Shown: piece by piece, positions 27,109 through 40,470 of the stretch
Position numbering within the stretch: position 1 is the first letter of the stretch
Layout of the letters: the number at the start of each line of letters is the position of its first letter
Source: Lineus longissimus
Lineage: Eukaryota; Nemertea; Pilidiophora; Heteronemertea; Lineidae
DNA: 64,000 nucleotides
Direction of reading: 5' to 3'
Assembly (NCBI RefSeq): GCF_910592395.1
Contig: NC_088315.1
Span: 1,800,501 to 1,864,500 of the forward strand
Notes under the pieces: model-generated
Database searches by the model: none
The model's input: the letters and a program-made list of their open reading frames with translations, nothing else
Told to the model about the DNA's origin: nothing
Made by a program: the position numbers and the translations under genes

Positions 27109-29801
27109 CAGGACCAACCAGTCAATGTGGTCGACCCAAGCCCGACCCAACTCCATCACATTACAATTTACATGTTACAAGCCTGTCTTCTACACAGATA
27201 TCAGCTCAAACCCAGCTCATGATATGCTCGCTTAAAACAGCAGTTCATTTGACTATAAAATTAATCATCTTAAAAAATAGTAATCCACAATATTGACTGT
27301 TTTAAAGCGAAAGCAATCAATCTATATTGGGTGTATGCACAGCAGTTGTTTGCAGAGCTGCATCTGCTGCAGGTTGGCAGGATTCCATGATCAATCAACA
27401 AGAAAGATAAAACTGCAATGAGAAATTTTGTTTAATTGAACAGATATCTGTGAATAGATTATTACAAAACAGTCGAGTCCAGGTTTCGATTGCTTGGCCA
27501 GACCAACCTATTAGTAGGATTTTAAGAGTGAATTCTCAATCAAGGAGAAGGCTCTTCCTTGAAACCTTCGCCATGCTATTCTTTCTCTGTAATTCTCTAA
27601 TAAGAAAGGAAGCATTCCTGAGGCAGATCAAACAAACTTCAAACACTCACCTGTTGACATCAATGTGGAGATGAATCGAATATGAAAAGAGAAGAAGAAG
27701 GCCAATATAGTACAAAAGCATTCAAAATAAACATTTTTTGAAACAAAAGACATTCTTGGTTCTTCCATATTGGTATAGACTAATAGAAATTTGAAGCTAT
27801 ATGCAAATTTATATGCATGTCTCAAATTGATATGATCCCTGTCTCGCTACAACTGAGAAACCCATCCCAACAAACAGCCCATCACACCCAGAAGTGATCA
27901 GAACAGTTGCTTGGCAACAAGTATCAAATCCAATACTAAAAGCATATTGAAAGAAACACAATCATGGTGATAGACAACAAATAATGATGAACTGTTTCTG
28001 CTGAAATCGACCCACGCCTTTTGACAGAGGATTATTATCTGATTCTCTATCAGGAGCGAAATGCGTCTTGGATCGATGCAAAACTGGATGATCGATATTC
28101 CATTTCCACGAGTTGTTCTTCAGGGTGAAGACGCCACAGGGCTTAAAAGTCATAATTGGCTGCCGACAACATCGGGAGTGCATGGTTGATACGAATGCAA
28201 CGTCTGGCACGGGTAAATGTCATCTCCGTCCATAGCGAGACAGGAGGAAAGGCACAGAAATGCGTTACCCACGAATCTTGCTGAGGCAGTTGTCATCAAT
28301 GGAGTCAATTCAAAGCCGCATCAAAACTGGATAAAAGTTAGCGACCACATACAACAGTCAAGGACACAGAACCCTTTCCTCATCCAAGCCTTCTTGGAAC
28401 AAGAAAGTGAACTTCACGATTGCTACACTTGTATCCATCAAAACTGCACCTCAAGAAAATAACGAAAGAAGAAAACCATTAAGCAACATCAGCTAGAATC
28501 TCCTGAGATCTGATCCTAATTAATGATCTTCTCAAAAAAAGAAATAGCTGAGTCTACCGACGCCTTTGCTCGACAGCCTGATGAAAACTGATGAGAAGAT
28601 GATAATCCTGCGGGCGAAACAATCAACTCACTTCATGTCACTTTGACTCTGTTCTTGGTCCATTAGCAGACCTCTGATCTGAGGGCATTCACTAAGAAAC
28701 TTCTTTCATTCTTTTAGAGAGAAATGTGAAACTGTAAGCAGAAACCTTGGCAAAACTTACATGAAAAACAACCGGACACACAAAATGAAGTCCATCATCA
28801 TCCAGTAGGAAAGGGTGATTCAAATCTACGAGACTGGACTTCCGATGTCATGAATCCATCATCTCAGTCGACAGAATGACATTTGTGTCATCCCGGTCTC
28901 TTGCATATCTAGTTCCTCTGTGAATTTTGATAACAACTCTGTAACAAACTGATGAAGCCAGGTGTGAACATTATCAGCACAGGCATATTCGTCAGTTGAA
29001 ATTCCTTCATAACGGAACAAGCCCCACAACATTTCATATGTTAATATTGTGAGAGGGCCAGGTGTTTAAATAATTGAGCGAAATGCACTGATCAACACAA
29101 CATTTCTCAGAAAAAAGCATTTGATCCCTTCAAGTTCAATTTTTCAGTTTGCAATGATCTACAGTTAGGATTGCTCCTTCCAAGAGCCAACATTTAGTTG
29201 AACAGTTCTCATCCCATGCTTCATTGTTTTCAGCTGGTGTGGTAATCACCCACTTTATGTGATGTACTTGGAAAGGAGCATGACTGAGTATGGCCCTTCA
29301 TTTACATGTTTACATGTTATCATGTATTTATGGTTGAATAACAAAGCATTATGATCAACCAACCATTCCTTCCATTTCCATGCTTCCTGGCTTCAATTGA
29401 TGGAGTGTCACAGGGTATGTGAACAGGACCAAACCAGATTGTTTTGGTCATGATATTGATGTTGCCCCTTGGCAACTGTTGCTGACTTGATGAAAGAAGC
29501 TGATGTGACAGGAGTGATTGATCAGGGCAGACGCAAGAATGGTTAATATCTTGTAATATGTCGGAGTAGTAGGAGTGTTGGCTTAGTAAACATGGCCGCT
29601 ACCCGATTTGGAGACTTTATCAATTCCAACAAAGACTTAGTAAGGGATGACTTTTGCCCTTACTAAGAATAACAAACCTGGAGCACGTGTGAAGATAAAG
29701 CAAACTTAGTTCTTCAGACATCAACAACACCTCTTTCCAAATTTAATTTTTTGTAATTCCTATTGCGTATGTCTTCTGAACAGCATGTCCTGTCAGACAT
29801 G

Positions 29802-29872
29802 CCACAACAACAGGGTTGTACTATTTTCCTACACCACAACAACAGGGTTGTACTATTTTCCTACACCACAAT
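29802..29872. repeat. 32-bp direct repeat, about 2.2 copies
   Basis: CCACAACAACAGGGTTGTAC.. starts at 29802 and 29834, with a partial third copy (CCACAATT). Confidence 0.9.
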
Positions 29873-31471
29873 TAAAGCTAGCTGAAACCTAGTAACTCTA
29901 CAGCTATACTGCCATTTACAATGTATTGTGTCTACAAGCCAACCTTATGATGCTATTTTGAAATATAGTAGTAAATATCACTCAACTTTACTCTTTCCTT
30001 GATGACAATGCCGTACAATACAGCTCGCCTTCGGATTATCCTAACAAGAATTGCAACATAGCAGTTGTATACAGCTTCGTTATAGATCAGGGGTGTCGGA
30101 TGATGCTGCGTTGCAGAAATCAATTGTTCAAAGATTAATGGTAGACAAACACTGCCATCATGTGTATCTAGATCACGCAGGGAATCGATTCCCAATTTTT
30201 GAGAACTTGCTACTGGCCACACCTTAGCTAGGTTTTCTGTTGAATGTGATACTAATAGAGGATGTCCATGTATTGAAGAGAATGGAGGTGACCTAAGGGA
30301 CTCGGTATGATAGAAATCTAATGATGGAGAACAACTCTTCAGTTTATGACAAGACACAAGCAAAGATTAGCACATCATGATGTTTATACAAAGCCTAGCT
30401 TACAACTGGCGCCCACATATATGAATTTACCAAGCAAGCTAGGTGCTGGGTCGCATTGCAGAAGGTTCCATGTCAGTTGCGACTTGTCTTTCAGTTCGGC
30501 CACAGAAGGTCTAAATACTCAGTGTCAAGGGCAAGGTCTTTGAATAAGAAACATTCCTTGATCCCAGCCGAGGACTCTATGTTTCCTACTTATTCTACAC
30601 AGCAGTACACCCAAGTATAAATAATAGAATCCTAATCATCTCTATCGATTCCATGCGATGGTTCGGAAACGCACGGCAATGCCGATATTGACAGGTCCAG
30701 CTCCTGCTTCATTTACACTTTGATTGGAGTGTCCCATCCACGTGTTACTTCACAGTGGTTGGATGATCAAAATTGAACTCGAGAACGGTCGGCGGTCGTG
30801 CAAGGTAACTGGTTTACAGGTTTTCCTCCGAAGATCCACAGTCATGACTGCTTTTGACATTAGCAAGTCAATCTACACGTACTTGCCACATCCTCCGAGT
30901 CAGAACTAGACATAACATTTGTACCATTGTACAAGAGGCCTTTGCACAGCGCGCAAAAGACCCCACCCAAGTGAGAATTGTAACTCAACTCTTGATTGAC
31001 TTCTCCCCCACCCTGGCTGATGACACGTGACACAATACACACATGCCAAAATACCCCATATTGGCGCCAAAGTACAGCCATAACCACTAACTGGCAACAT
31101 ACATGTTTGCCACACAGCCCATCACATAATCTCCCAGGGCAGGAGCAGTTCACGGCATCAAGTCCGAGACCACATTTCCTTCAGCTACATCTAATAAAGG
31201 ACATGTCCAGATCTGTAACCTGAATTGTCCTCATATATCATACTTTCCATATTTCGCCATCTCCGGCAGATTTAATGGAAGATTCCTTGGTAGCCAAGGC
31301 AACCTCATACGTGGGTTTTTGCTGTGTCATCAGCAGAAATGCCCACTTCGATCAAGAGAGATTAGCTAACCTTAATTGGTTTTTGAATCAAACTGTTCTT
31401 CTGTAGTATAAAGCACACTACATGTATTCAGGACTGGGTGGTTCTATTATGAAAATGCCCCAGAAAAGATA

Positions 31472-31649
31472 CAGTGGAACCTCCCTTAGCGGACACCTTT
31501 CTATTAAGGACAACCTCACTATTAAGGACACTAGTTTTGGTCCCAAATTGGTTGTTTCCATTCAATTTGACCTCTCTAATCAGGATACCTCTCTATTAAG
31601 GACAGCACTTGTCAGTCCCGAGGGTGTCCTTCATAGAGAGGTTCTACTG
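31472..31649. mobile_element. Pogo/Tigger-like MITE
   Basis: A 178-bp element begins CAGTGGAACCTC and ends GAGGTTCTACTG. The ends are imperfect inverted repeats and are flanked by TA on both sides, the target duplication of Tc1/mariner/pogo elements. Internal sub-terminal repeats (CTATTAAGGACA) occur several times. There is no coding capacity, so it must be moved by a transposase made elsewhere. Confidence 0.75.
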
Positions 31650-34026
31650 TATGCTGCTTGAGAGAAACTGAAAAACACTAAACAATTATCACCAATTTTA
31701 TGGAGGTGTGGATGCCCCCACCTCCAGCTGCTGCCCTGGGATATGTGGGATGGGTCAGTCAGGATTGCCTGGTTTCCATTTTGTTCACAGAACAAGTTAC
31801 CCAGGTACATATATGTTCGTTGTTTTTTAACACCAAAACCTAGATGTCAACCAACCAGAAAATATAAACATTTATGACATTGTGTATCACAGTCTAGGTC
31901 AGATATGCTATTAAAGGGGAATTGCAAAAACATAAAGGCATATTGCCAAAATAAGCAGTAGCAAGATTTATAAAAGCAACACTTTTTATAATAAAGCCTT
32001 TCAGAAAAGCCAACATTCCTTTGGATTTTAATACAAATATTTTTGTTTGGGGTTAAACACACTTGATGGGGTGAATAGCCAAAAGCTATGAGTATGAGAT
32101 CTAACAAGATATCATTATGTCAGTGATATATTGATGATTTGCGAGGAAACTCTTCCAAGACTGATTGACCCGATGCCCAGATAACCACAGACAATAGACT
32201 GCAAAATATTCATAGATTGCCAGCAATGCCCACTGTACTGACCTCCGACTAAATAATATCCACCCCTATCCACCCCTATGTTGCGGACCAACATGTTATT
32301 CATTCCACTGCCTTTACACAATAAACAGAATTCCATTTTATTTTCTTTATATTGGTGACCTACCGGGTACATGTACAATGACCGAGTGATGCAGCAACAA
32401 GGAAGAGGATTGGAAACTGTTTTACGAGGGGAGTAAATTCTGAGCAGCCAACGCATCAAGCAACATTGCAATATACGGTTGGTATTCCCACAACCAATGT
32501 CTTTGAATACAGATAATTGTATCGACCCAACTGTTATACCTGCTATTGATGAATGTGCAATCAAAAATCTGACATCAAATCTACAACCTTTAACTTCAAG
32601 AATTCTTCAACCGGTTGACTCGTGCTAACTGCTAGTATTTGTAACTTTTTTGTGCAACACCAACACCAGAGGAAGAGCCTTGACTGGTGCAACATAGTCA
32701 CAACAACAGACTATGTAATTACCAGAACCAAGCAGTTTTCAGGACAGAACGCTGGCAAATGGCATGGCCCACTTTATCTATGAATAAAAATTATGGTTTA
32801 TTACCAAATATTGTTCACATATTTGGCCTGACAAAAAACATGACAAAGGGACCATGTCCTTAAATCACGTCCAGAATTGATCAACGTCAAATCAAAATAT
32901 ATAACCTCCAACCTCAGCCAAAGAAGACAACTAAATTTGGGATTCATCTTTAGCATTTTTATGAATTTATGTACGCTGAGAGTGAGAATTCAGCCCAGGA
33001 ATGAATACTCGTATGCAAAACCTTTCATGCCTTTGGAAGTTTGATTTCAGAGTGAAATGATTGGATTTTGTCAGCCAAAAACCATACAGTTTGTATACTT
33101 CCTGATGAAGTGATACCTAATATTGATTCATGATAATCAAGACATTGGATTACACTTGACATTTGAATGTCACCAGTCCGTGTAAAGAACACAAGAGACA
33201 ATACACCACAAAAATGATCTCCAACTGGGAGAGCTGGAGTCCATGTACACCTCCATGTACAAAGTTTCCACCAGTCGCTCAAACATCTTTATCTATGCAC
33301 CTACAGAATCTGAGTGAACTGCCCCCACACTTATGTAGATGGTCCGTTAGGGCCTTCTCTGCAATTGTAGGAAAGGAACAAGTCAAATTCTGTGTCAAAC
33401 CCAACACCATGGACGATAAAAACTATCAAACCAAATAAATTCCAAATTTATCATACACAAGTCACAATCTGACCAAGTCTACTGATATTCTTGCTACAGT
33501 TATCGCAGTTACTACAGGTGTTGTATTGCGAGAGAAATGTTCCCAAAATAGACTAAGCTAAGCTGATTGGAGCTGAGTGGATTGGCAGGTTTCATATAAC
33601 AGGATGGCATGACCTTCTCAGATTGGCAGATTCTCTTTACAATCAATAAGAATAGCAAGTTATTCAAGACGAGATACATCATTACATGATAGAAATTTTA
33701 TTCAAAAGAAAAACATTCAATAATTCTCTTCTCAGAATGATAAATGACAAAGAAAATGACAAAGAAATGACAAAGAAAATATCCCATTTTCTGTTGTTGC
33801 AATTTTGATGTGAAGTGAAACCACACCAACAACAGCCTGTTGCCAGTGTTGGTGCCGAGAAGACACTATTACATATCGACACAAATGAAACACTGTGTGA
33901 AGTAAACTCTTGTCGTCGCAATCATCTTATCATCGAGTGATCGACATCGATGACGATGGCATCATAACGAATACAGGCCGATTCGGTCCGTCCCCAACTC
34001 AGTCTCAGACCGCTTGTGTCACACAA

Positions 34027-34069
34027 AAATGATCTCCCAGGCCCTGGCCCTCGGCCTCGGAGATCATTT
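34027..34069. repeat. Inverted repeat with GC-rich loop
   Basis: Arms AAATGATCTCC (34027-34037) and GGAGATCATTT (34059-34069) are perfect complements around a 21-base C/G-rich loop. It sits in a CpG-richer patch (about 33.9-34.1 kb) compared with its surroundings. Confidence 0.7.
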
Positions 34070-34450
34070 CAAGTGGAACAAGCACGGAACAGCTGATATG
34101 TGATATCATGACAGCTGAAGACGTAATAAGAAGGGCTTAGCTTATGAACTCTGTGTCAAAGTCTGTACACAACAACAAGTACATTTTGTAACCTAACATG
34201 CAACCAGTACATGATCATCATGATGTACACAAAACGCACTAGAAACATGGAGGAGCTTAGGGACGTGTTTTTTGCACAGCTGTCAAGACATATAAGTGAG
34301 TTTGATAAGAGTTGCATCCTGCACCTACCCCATAAACCAGTCCATTGTGTCCCGAAAATATTCAGGGAGCCTCTCCAGATTGACGGTGTGAGTCGTTTGC
34401 CGAGAAAACACTCAACAAAAACAAACCCTCAAGATGCTCTTCTGCCCAAG

Positions 34451-34508
34451 ATGGCGGAGGGTAAAAGCGGCGTGTTGGCTGATCATACTATTGCTCCCCA
34501 ATTCTGTG
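34451..34508 (+). other. Possible first coding exon / promoter-proximal ATG
   Basis: CAAGATGGCGGAGGG opens a frame MAEGKSGVLADHTIAPQFC that ends at a donor-like G|gtgagg at 34509. CAAGATGGCGG also matches the YY1 motif found near many transcription starts. No downstream exon in the right phase was identified, so this is only a candidate. Confidence 0.25.
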
Positions 34509-35666
34509 GTGAGGCCTCGTTTTGGTATTTGTCGTAAATACGTCACATGGGCTGAAGTCTATTAATAGATGGGGATGACCACGGCGTACATCAGCTGCAC
34601 ATTGTGAACATAGTGCATGGGTGGTGTAAAGTGAAAGATAGTCCCGCAAATCATAGTCCTCAAGTATCTTTGATTGTTTATTGCTTCTCAGGACCTGTAG
34701 CATCTTAACGAGATAAACCATTCAATATGAACTCCAATGATTGTGGCTATATGAATTCATAGTCATACTGGTGAAAAACCAGTATCCATTCAATGTGAAA
34801 GTGATTTAGGTGATCCGAGAAATATGGATTGATACTAATGATTGTAGACCATTCAATGTGATTTCAATGTAAACCATACAACGATTGTGGTCATCTGATA
34901 GACCTTGGATTCATACTAGCGAACCCATTCAATGTATCACATGATGAACATCTCATCATTGGGGCACCAGTTAATACTAGTTGAAGTGTCGGAGCACCAC
35001 CAGGCTAGTAAAGAAAAAAAGCTACTTTAAATCATTTTCTTTTGAAAATTATTTATTCTTGCACATTCCAAAAATTATCCTAACATGGCAACTTGGAAAG
35101 TCAGTGTAGGAGGAAAACCGTTTCAACGGGAGAAAACCTACGCAATCGGAGGGAGTCGTCAACTCCATCACACAGGTGACAGGCACAGCGCTTACGACCG
35201 TAATGACTTCATACATGTACATTACATCGATCATAGTCACTATGCCACTCCGATGCCCATTAAAGGACGAGACATGGAGATAATTGTACTACCACACATG
35301 TTCTCCCCCTTTAAAATGTCCAAAAGAGACACTGCTAAATGGAGATCTTACACTGGAGGACTCAACAATTCCAACAATGAGCTGGCACTTAACCTCTGCA
35401 TGCATTCATCATGTCTGTATACATTCTCTACAAGTTTTAGCTGTTGTACTTGTATTAAAACCTATTGTGTATGACTTAAGATGAGCCATTTCAGTGAACA
35501 ATAGGTTAGGTCACTGCTCTCATTAATTCATGACTAAACAGGTTTAGGGCCCAATTTGAATAACAAAAGAACCATATTTCTCATGGCCAGGAACTGGACA
35601 GAGGCTGCCAATTAGCATGACAAAAGGAGCAGAGGTGACATGTATTTGCATGACAAAAGAGGTAGC

Positions 35667-35743
35667 TTGACCTGGCAAGACTGGATGTTGGTCTGGCAGG
35701 TTAGCTTTGACCTGGCAAGACTTGATGTTGGTCTGCCAGGTTT
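35667..35743. repeat. 40-bp tandem duplication, each copy self-complementary
   Basis: Two copies start at about 35667 and 35707. Each has CCTGGCAAGAC at one side and GTCTGSCAGG at the other, so each could fold as a short hairpin. Confidence 0.75.
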
Positions 35744-36811
35744 TTTTGCAAGTTGAGTCTTGGATCTCTTTTATTTTACTTACAAGATTTACATGCATTA
35801 CAAATATAATTACATACATATATGGCAATATAAAACGTCTTACATATTGACGTTACACTTTTCTCAAATCATTCAGTACCAAATCCAATAAAAATGTTCT
35901 TGATGGGGCAAAATGATATCTTTCATAACCTGCAGAACATGATAATTATGCTCTTGCAATGAGAGTCTTCTTGAATCGAAACAAAGGAAAAGACTAAGAT
36001 TCTTTCCTGTGAGACCGCTATAGGTAGGATCAAGAACCAGTCTTATTCTGATAAGTTTCAATAAAACAATAGTTTTATTGACAAAGCTTATCAGTTAAAT
36101 TCGTGAAAAGATGTTTTGCATCCCGTGATTTTTTTGTTCACGGGTATTGATTAAAAAGTGACAAGGAAATATAAATTCACTGGATTTGTGTTGTTGGTCA
36201 GTTGTCTCAAGTATGAAGGTAAAGACACTGAGCAACTGAGCCAGCCAATGATACGAAGGATCTTTGGCGCCTGGGCCCAGGTGGTGTTTAAATGCTGGTG
36301 GATTCTGTGGTACTGAAGAGATCAGGAAACAGTAAAAAGGCCTACAGTTCCATCAAGACACACATGTTCATTTGCTTTGCCTGGGGTCAGAGCAAAGCAG
36401 ATGTCATGTGAACCCCATGTCTCATGTGATGGACATGAGCAAATACAATATCTGATGAATTCGGTGATTTTTTAAGCAGAAAGATCTTTTTTGCTTGAAA
36501 CAAATCTGAAGCAGTCGGTAGGGTCCCAATGTTCCCTACGCAATTGCGAATGTTTTGTTTGGGTATCAACTTACCCTGTTGGCTGTCCTGTTAGCCAGAA
36601 CATCCCCTCCAAATTTAGATTTTTCTTATTAATCTTGCTTGAAAATAATTTCTGAGCTTGTGGTTACCTTATCACACCCTCCCCCCATTTTCTAAACTCT
36701 TCTTTAAATGTATAAGATTTTGAGCCATGGCAAGAGATTGTCATTGCCCGAAAGAAGGTAAATAATTGCCTTCTCGTAATCAGAAAATAAAATACCAGAA
36801 TTTTTATCAAA

Positions 36812-36948
36812 TCACCTTTCAATCAGATATTGCAATAAAAGTGCAAGGCCTACGGTGACAAAAATCAAAACCTCCTTGACAGCAACGGGAGCATGGTAGA
36901 GATGCGCTGGCTCAGCAACATCCTCCCTTCTGTGGGATGGCTCATCTC
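36812..36948 (-). CDS. Orphan candidate terminal exon with a C-terminal membrane segment
   Basis: A strong acceptor (TTTGTTTTTCAG) precedes a 45-codon open stretch ending in TGA at 36812. It reads GDEPSHRREDVAEPAHLYHA and then a hydrophobic run VLIFVTVGLALLLQYLIER to the stop, the layout of a tail-anchored or single-pass protein. I do not recognise the protein. A second exon-like block on the same strand at about 37600-37500 (GDSDDSTDIEPFSS..) ends in a donor whose phase does not match directly, so the model is incomplete. Confidence 0.3.
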
Positions 36949-38644
36949 CTGAAAAACAAACAGACAACATAATATTATATTTGTAGGTGCACACCATCAT
37001 CAGCAAAATATATGGTGCACCACTGGAACGCATTAATTTCCACAATAGTGAGGTTAAGATTGTACAGAAATGATAAAGCACCAACTTTATTGACATCCAT
37101 TTCGTTACCGTACTGTGAAAACTTGCCTTTCTAGAGTCAATATTTTATACGTAACATGTGCGCTAACGCAAACTTATGATTAGATTTGTAGATTGGGGAA
37201 TTGTATGCAGTCTCAGCCCCAATGCATGGGTTACTCAATGAGTTGCCCTAAAATTAATTGCAGTTGGTAAGTTTCCAAAAATATCATCAGGACTTTCAGC
37301 ACTGCTCAGATCAGCAACAGACACAAATCTGTCCCTCCTTGAGGTCATATATAAGCTGCACACTTCTCAATATCAGAGGTCTGATTAATCTAAGAAGTTT
37401 TCTCTTTTACAGTGTTTTTCACAATCCCTAAATAAGGCTAAAGCCTACACCAAAGCAATGACATAGAAATTAGAAATAGATTATTTTATATTATTACCGT
37501 ATGAGATGGCATCCTTCCATATGTAAGAGATGAGCTGGCTCCATGAGGGCTGCTGGATATGGCGTCACATTACATGATGAGAAGGGCTCTATGTCGGTAG
37601 AGTCATCAGAGTCCCCTTAGAGCATCATTTCGATTTTCATTAAAGTCTATTCGAAAGACACACGATGTAAGTGTCCACTGCCGATATCCCTGAGCGAGAA
37701 GATTCCATCCACTGAATCTATCCGACTCCCAGACCCTCATTCAAGCATGGCTGGAAAACAAAATATCAAGGTCAATCCATTGTTTACCAAGATTAAAGAC
37801 TTGAGCCATTTTGATAGAACTACAATGCAGGGCAATGTACCTTCAACCCCAGCTCAGTTCCTAAACTCATTGTGTCAGCATGGACTGCTTGTCTGTCCAA
37901 AGACATTTTTGACCATGCTTTTTCAAGATGTTTTAGTTCAGTAATGCCCAATTACAGGAATGCAATGAAGATTAGCTCAGCCTTTTTTTCAGACACAATC
38001 TTCAGAATGCCATTATACACAGCCCAGAGCAAAGGAAATATCTTTTCACTGGTAAACAGCTTTAGGGCGTTTCATAATATTGAATTTAAAGTACACCACT
38101 TTATCTTACTGTATACGCATTGAATCCTTCCTCATACAACATCTGCCAGGAAGATCCCCATGAAGGTCAATTAGGCTGTCTTCCCAAATTGTCGATGGAT
38201 GGGTATGAAGGCATCTTATCATGGGGCGAAGTTTTGACATCTGTTGTTTTCCGGGTCTTTGAGAGTCGTTATTGCTTCAGAAGGCATCGTAGATCGTGGT
38301 GGAAGTCATTGGGTCAACTCAACAGCCATCATCTCCAGTCATCTGCATAGCCTAGAAAACAGGGAAAAAATTAATTTAATACAGGGTAATCTCTACATCG
38401 ATTGAAGCCAAAAGAAACTAAATATTTGTTATTCATTTGGGGAGATGGTCATCACTTTCAGTGTCAAGTTTTGTTTTTGCCAAACTTTCTGACTTCAATG
38501 TTTTTAATGAAAGTGCTCTAAATTTTCTGTTATTTGTGCTTTGCCAAGTGGAGTCGACCTCGGTTGACAAGCTATTCTTGGAGCAACATTTCGATTGGCC
38601 CCTCTCTCTGTGGAGTGTACTGGTGTAGTACTGGTTTAGGCATT

Positions 38645-38790
38645 CTTTCTCAAACCCAGACACTCTGGTTGCCAAGTCATGAATCAGATCAGACTGAAAT
38701 TCAGTGTCCGAGGTCATCTGACCATGGAGTCAATGTGTACACAGTTCCAAGTTGATAGCTCTAGCAGTTGAAAAATGTGCCACTGTTTGA
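38645..38790. repeat. Diverged copy of the 43-45 kb dispersed repeat
   Basis: It shares GTTGCCAAG, GAATCAGATCAGACTGAAATTCAGTGTC, GAGGTCATCTGACC and GTGTACACAGTTCCAA with the blocks at 44.25 and 44.56 kb. Confidence 0.6.
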
Positions 38791-39505
38791 AATAGGACAC
38801 GACCACAGACACTGCACTGTTGTGTCGACTCACCCTACTGGTGAGCCAACCATCATTATTCCAGCGCCTTTCAATTTCAGGCCAATTTTGGTCAATCAGG
38901 GGGGTAGAGATCTACGGAGTAAATTTTATTTCAGATGGCACTAACTTCTCCTTTATCTTTTTATACTGTTGGCACTCATCACCCCCAGAGGTTGGGGATT
39001 CCAAATGTGGCCACCAGAGGACAAAGGTTAAAAATACATCAATGAAGTCAAAAGCACCCATCATGTCTGAGTCCATTTTTGTTCCATGTCGACGACAGGT
39101 GAGCACAATGATCCCGGCCAATTCATTTTATGAAGTGTCTTTGGTTGACAGTATTTTCTTGTGAAAAATGCTGATCAGCCACTCTTTGGCAGGCATAATC
39201 TTCATGATTCCTGGCCAATTTCATTTGTTGAAGACAGAGTCTTCAGTTTTCAGTCATAATAAGGGGGTAGAGGGTTAACAGAAATCTAACTCATGATTTG
39301 TCCAACTAATCAAGATCATCGAGGTCAAGTTGCCCATTTTGCTGTTACTTGAGCACTCTTGTTCAGGTGGTCTCACACGGGGATAAAACTTCATGACTTG
39401 GCCACCAGGGTGCGGGTTCGGCGACATGAAAAATGATTTTTTGCTCTTCTAAACTGCTGGTTGGACAGTTATGAAGTTTGTTTCATGAGTATATAATATC
39501 AACCA

Positions 39506-40227
39506 GGACTAAGTGATGCTCACCCTGTAGACTGCAACATCGTCTTTGTGTCCCTAGTTCTTCTGTCCCTTCTCCTTGCATCCCTTGTCCTTGCATCCCT
39601 TGTCCTGGCCCTGGACCTTGTGGCCCTTGTACAATGTTGGCTCGGGCTGCCTAAAAAGAATCATTTTTTTGTTGAGGGGTTTATCTCATTTCTGAGTGTT
39701 TCTACTGCATGCTGTGTTCACACTGAATCCGATTTAAAACTGCTTTGCAGAGAGCACTTTCTGGTATAAAAATTGGCTACACCAGTTTCGAAACGGCTGC
39801 ACCACACTTGGCCTAATGTGCATGCAATTCGATTTGAAAAGTGCAACTCTTGCCACGTATTGTAGTAACGTGCCTTTCGCGGATGAATGTCCCTGCCCCT
39901 TGTTGTAATTAGAAGATAATCAACACAGGAACAGGCTAGTGTGCATGCCCTCTGCCAATAGACTTCGTTGAAGCGGTTTCAAAACTGTATGAACAGAATT
40001 GTGTGTGGCAACCAAATCGTATGACAGTTGAAATTGTACATCAGGTTGATACTTTTTTAGGAGTTATTTTAACATCTTTGTAATGTTTCTTTTAACCCAG
40101 ATGTAACTGAGGACTAAGTGATGCTTACCCTGTATGGCTCCAACATTGGCAGCAACATATCCTTGCGGTCCATCCAGTGTCTTCTCGGCTCTCGAGCTGG
40201 AGGCCGGCTCTCCTTCTTCATCGCCGT
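39506..40227 (-). other. Duplicated exon-like blocks with matching donors
   Basis: On the minus strand two open blocks, about 40227-40129 (frame QDGDEEGEPASSSRAEKTLD) and 39650-39524 (Gln/Gly-rich, QGPQGPGPGQGMQGQGMQGE), both end in ACAGG or TACAGG. Both are followed by nearly identical donor sequence GTRAGCATCACTTAGTCC, 605 bases apart. The donors look duplicated; whether the blocks are expressed is unknown and joining phases are ambiguous. Confidence 0.25.
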
Positions 40228-40339
40228 CTTGTCAATTTCAGCGGGTGTATATAAGTTTTGTGAAGCACAAGGAGGTTAAGGACACTGTTGTTATCCAAAG
40301 AGCCCAATGTCTTCGTCATAGCACTAAACTGGTTTAGCA

Positions 40340-40470
40340 CAAGTACCACACGGACACGCCTGACATTTCGTCCGACGAAATTCCGCAGGCTAACAACAGG
40401 CCTCGAACCCCAGTCATTCCATCCCCCTCGAGATCAGGTAGGGGATCGCTGGCCAGCTATTGCTTACTAT
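40340..40470 (-). mobile_element. Possible tRNA-derived SINE fragment
   Basis: The minus strand carries GGGGTTCGAGGCC, a Pol III B-box-like motif (40412-40399), with a weak A-box-like TAGCTGGCCAG some 50 bases before it. A palindromic ATTTCGTCGGACGAAAT follows. Tentative. Confidence 0.3.

Larger units (their letters stand above)
21450..31400. other. Non-coding stretch upstream of MOB2
   Basis: AT-rich DNA with no exon chain that can be supported. The longest frame, 193 codons at 23979-24560 (plus), and 136 codons at 29953-30363 (minus), look like chance: no domain, no flanking exons and overlapping opposite-strand frames. Short tandem repeats at 27061 and 29802 are listed. Untranslated MOB2 exons could lie here. 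Confidence 0.5.

Noticed and set aside
35085-35474. 129-codon plus-strand frame starting ATGGCAACTTGG
   Set aside because: Good start context but no recognisable family and no poly(A) or exon support; kept out of the gene list.
38433-38717. Minus-strand frame ending LAKTKLDTESDDHLPK, possible C-terminal exon
   Set aside because: Composition looks protein-like, but its upstream part runs into a dispersed repeat and the acceptor is weak.
40338-40431. Plus-strand exon-like frame YHTDTPDISSDEIPQANNRP
   Set aside because: Overlaps a probable Pol III-type repeat on the other strand and has no compatible neighbouring exon.
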